A stretch of 64,000 nt of DNA from Gossypium raimondii. Lineage: Eukaryota; Streptophyta; Magnoliopsida; Malvales; Malvaceae. The translations under genes were made by a program, and so were the position numbers. A model generated the notes under the pieces. The model did not search any database and was not told the DNA's origin. It saw only the letters and a program-made list of their open reading frames with translations. Below, in pieces: positions 60,852 to 64,000 of this stretch. Each line of letters opens with the position of its first letter. Position 1 is the stretch's first letter. The stretch covers positions 5,952,001 through 6,016,000 of the forward strand of contig NC_068569.1 in NCBI RefSeq assembly GCF_025698545.1, in the 5' to 3' direction.

Positions 60852-63800
60852 ATGGGTGTCTCAGGAAAATGGATCAAAGCACTAGTGGGCTTGAAGAAAT
60901 CAGAAAAGTCTCAATCTTCAGAGAAAGTAGAAAATGTTAGTTTGAATGTTGCGGTTTTTTTTGGCTTCATGCTTGTGTCACAACCCACACACAATATCCA
61001 GGCCTGTGACATGTACATCATGGCATGTGTGCCTCTTCAAAATGCTGAAGTATTATCAAATGTCAGAAAGTATCTTCTATGCACACTTGTAGTTAGATGA
61101 TCATGCTTTTGGAGTAATGCATTTTTCATTGACTTAGGGCTTAGTTGAGTTGTTGACTAATCTGGTACATACAAGGAGTATTATGTAGTAACATACAGGC
61201 AGTAGCTTTCCTTGTTAGCCTAATCAAGATGTGATTTCTACTCTCTTCATCCATACTAGTTGATGATGCAATTGTGGTTATTTGCGCACTTGATGATGCT
61301 TATTTTCATTTACCAGTCTTATGGTATGCTGTAGCTTGCTAGCATGTAGAAAGTAGATGTGAGTTGATAGCTGGCTCAGAGCTGGAATTTTTCCTTCAAA
61401 CCTTATTAAGCTGTGTAGTTTTATTGATAGTGATTAAAATATGGGTTCTTTTTTTACTTTGCTTTTATAATTTCAATGTCAAAGACCCAATGCCAAAAAC
61501 TTGACAACAGTCGGAAAAAAATTAGCCAGGCCCTTACATAATAAAATGTTCCCATTTGCTATTTTATTGTCATGAAAAGCAATTCTCATTATGTCCATCA
61601 TGTAATCTCAAAACTTGTGTATTTTAGAATATGCTTTGGTTTATTTGATCTTTCCTTTGTTGTTTTATATTTTATTTTGGAACATTAAAGTTAGCAAGCT
61701 CAAAAAGGATTGACTTCCAAAGTAGAATACCGTTTCATCATGTTTTTGGTTCAACGATTTGGTCTTTGGTTGTGACAGAGAGCAACTGGTAGCAAATTTC
61801 TTCACCGAAGAAAGCATTCGGTTGAGTTTGATACAAATGAACTTCAAGAAGAGTTGGATGAGAATGCTGCTTCACTAGCTGAAAATGCTACTACTCGTGC
61901 AACTATAGATGCTGCTGGCTCTCCTTCTGATGCCTTTGAAGTGCATGATGCACTTCTTAATGAACATGCTAGGGAAGAATGGGCTGCCACGAGGATACAA
62001 ACTGCTTTCCGAGGATTTCTGGTAGTGATTCCTTTATATATATATATATATATATATAATCTATGAAAATTGAGAACTTGAAATACTCTTCTGTCCCAAG
62101 TTGTTTGGGATTGTTTGACTTGTATAAAGTTTGAGGTAAAACTTGTAGTTTCTACTTGACCTTCCTTATCTTGAAATATATTAGACCTAATTCTAGGAGT
62201 AAGTGTAAAGAATGTATTGAAAAGTCAAAAGAAATTCATGATTTTATTTTGGAAAAAGGATAAGCCCTGGAAGAAAAAGGGGTGAAATTTTGGGTTGGAG
62301 TAGCTTTTCTGAGAATACATGTGTACTTTATGCATCTTGCATATCTCTATGTTCATATTTTCTCCATGCTTATATGTATAAGGTGGTAAGTATTGATGCA
62401 ATGGATTGGAATTGAAATATGTTTTATTTAAACATTAGGCCAGAAGAGCACTGCGAGCATTAAAAGGATTGGTAAGACTGCAGGCCCTTGTCAGGGGTCA
62501 TGCTGTAAGAAAACAAGCTGCTATAACTCTTCGCTGCATGCAAGCTTTGGTTAGAGTTCAGGCTCGTGTAAGAGCAAGGCGTGTTCGACTGGCATTAGAA
62601 AATCAAACTGCACAACAGAAACTTCAGCAACAACTTGCAAATGAGGCACACGTTAAAGAAATAGAGGTGAGAAATATCAAATTCTTCAATTCATATAGAT
62701 TGACACAAATGTATGCTCTTGTGCATGTCTGCACTCTCACACACACATGACATAGAGGTGACTTCATGCATGCATTTAGGCATGATTGTTGTGCGTCTGT
62801 ACTTGTACTTACACTTGGTCGAGTAAGTATAAATTTGCCTTTGGAATGTAATCGACAGCAGAAGTGATCTGCAACATTTAAAATAGCTCTTAAGTGATAA
62901 TAAAATGACAAACCAGAGGTTCTACATTTGGTCACTTAGTTGAGACTTTAGATTGTGGTTGGCAATGATGCAACTCTCTCTTGGACAATCTCTAAGTTTG
63001 GTGTATGGATTCAGATGCGTTTGGGATCCAAATCAGGAGATCTAGAATTTATCTCCTAAGTAGAAAAGTCTGTTCGGAGAATGCTTAAAGTTTTCTGTTT
63101 ATGAATATTACGCACAATCCAAATGTTTCAAGAATTCTTGGTGGAATAAGATCCATATGGTGGATAAAATCTAGCCTGGAGATTCCTTTTAACACTTTCT
63201 TTTGTGTGTAACGGCCCCAAGATTCGGGGATCCTTTTATTAATGATTTTATCATAATAACTGATTTCTTGGTTGTTGTGATGCTAAGGTTAAATGATTGA
63301 GAGTGGTGATGTGAGTGGAACCAGTTATCTGTAGGTAGAACTAGGTTCTTTTTTTTTGGTGGATGGAGGTGATTTACCATGTCCCTTGTTAAAGTGGTGT
63401 TACATTTGACATCACATAAGTTAGGTTTTGTGGCCATATATTCAAAAATGTTTTAGGTACGATGCCTTAACATCTGCGTGTGTTGAGTTTCGCTACCATA
63501 CCATACTTTGCAAATGGCTGATGCTGCTTACTTCTACCATGACTTTTTCCCTATCAACCACTAGATTTACATATAATTTTCTATGCCATCCAACATATAT
63601 TTACCAACATCATATGCACAGAATTTGATAATCCTTTGCCTGATAGTGTTTATTGAACATCAATAACTTTTTGCTCGTTTTCTGGTTGCACTAACAAATA
63701 CTGATTACGGAAATTTGAACCCTTTTCTCATATAATTGAAGCATAGATATTGGTATCTTTGCTGAGTGATTCAAATGACTTATGACATTGATGCAGGAAG

Positions 63801-63910
63801 GGTGGTGTGATAGTATAGGATCCGTTGAAGAAATTCAAGCGAAGTTACTTAAAAGGCAGGAAGCTGCAGCTAAACGTGAGAGGGCCATGGCATATGCTCT
63901 GGCTCATCAG
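60852..63910 (+). CDS. IQD5: IQ-DOMAIN protein, IQD5-like (3' end off window)
   Basis: Plant IQD proteins bind calmodulin and sit on microtubules or at the membrane as scaffolds; IQD5 affects pavement-cell shape. Four exons are visible: 60852-60935, 61779-62021, 62439-62666 and 63797-63910, 669 nt or 223 residues, with the rest beyond the right edge. It starts [20 protein letters not shown], the common N-terminal block of the family. The IQ67 region includes [40 protein letters not shown] and [19 protein letters not shown]. After it comes [20 protein letters not shown] with [19 protein letters not shown], a stretch I recall from IQD5. The in-frame GTAAGA at the start of VRLQ (62472) is coding, not a donor. 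The first intron uses the weaker donor AAT|GTTAGT. An (AT)n run at 62037-62057 lies just past the donor at 62022. Confidence 0.88.
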
Positions 63911-64000
63911 GTAAGAAATGATAATACAATTGTTGAAGTGACTTCCTTCCCCTCTTTCAAAATTTGGGGACCTGAAAATGTTCAATTACTAGTATATCCT
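63911..64000 (+). other. Intron of the IQD5-like gene at the window edge
   Basis: The donor CAG|GTAAGAAATG starts here and the intron runs off the window. No further exon is seen. Confidence 0.8.

Noticed and set aside
62624-62935. Minus-strand frame of 103 residues with several Cys
   Set aside because: It overlaps an IQD5 exon in antisense and a CA/TG-rich intron; no family support.
1-64000. tRNA, rRNA, snoRNA or CRISPR
   Set aside because: No cloverleaf boxes, rRNA motifs or regularly spaced repeats with unique spacers were seen by eye; a covariance-model search was not possible here.

Overview
This is a plant nuclear window. Every real gene has many introns with GT-AG borders (one is GC-AG), the intergenic DNA is very AT-rich, and plant-only families are present (IQD, KIN-12, RHF2A, OEP61). 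The long LTRs that begin near TGTAAC.CCC and end GGGGTGTTACA, together with the gene sequences, fit a dicot of the mallow family, and cotton (Gossypium) is my best guess. The species cannot be proved from the window. I see no rRNA, tRNA, CRISPR or bacterial operon structure.

Layout, left to right. 5-6607 (+): the 3' half of a UBP12/UBP13-type deubiquitinase, with a hAT-like MITE in one intron. 6608-10989: intergenic, holding a 1.3 kb long-inverted-repeat (Mutator-like) element with a 9-bp duplication. 10990-14503 (+): a plant-conserved coiled-coil protein of unknown function, with a leader intron and one GC-AG intron. 16480-20018 (-): the RING-H2 E3 ligase RHF2A. 23380-23868 (-): a small Cys-rich single-exon gene. 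26107-29997 (-): a decayed, intron-containing OEP61 (TPR7) pseudogene. 31333-40210 (-): a complete 22-exon KIN-12E phragmoplast-type kinesin with an MSA-like mitotic motif upstream. 41781-45463 (-): a secreted ML-domain lipid-binding protein with a Tourist-like MITE in its last intron. 46098-57775: a dead Ty1-copia element whose right LTR was entered by a long solo LTR, which was itself entered by an inverted solo LTR of the same family. 60852-63910 (+): the 5' part of an IQD5-like calmodulin-binding gene that runs off the right edge.

The genes are ordinary single-copy plant loci and do not form one pathway. Two share a broad theme of ubiquitin turnover (UBP12 removes ubiquitin, RHF2A adds it). 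Two concern the cytoskeleton and division plane (KIN-12E, IQD5). Neighbour position carries no evidence of joint function. I found no convincing new multi-gene system. The most informative structures are the three-level nested LTR insertion, the stepwise decay of OEP61, the GC-AG intron, and the MITEs inside introns of intact genes. All exon borders were read by eye from splice signals, reading frame and recalled family sequence. The summed exon lengths of UBP12, the coiled-coil gene, RHF2A, KIN-12E and the ML gene each give a whole number of codons.
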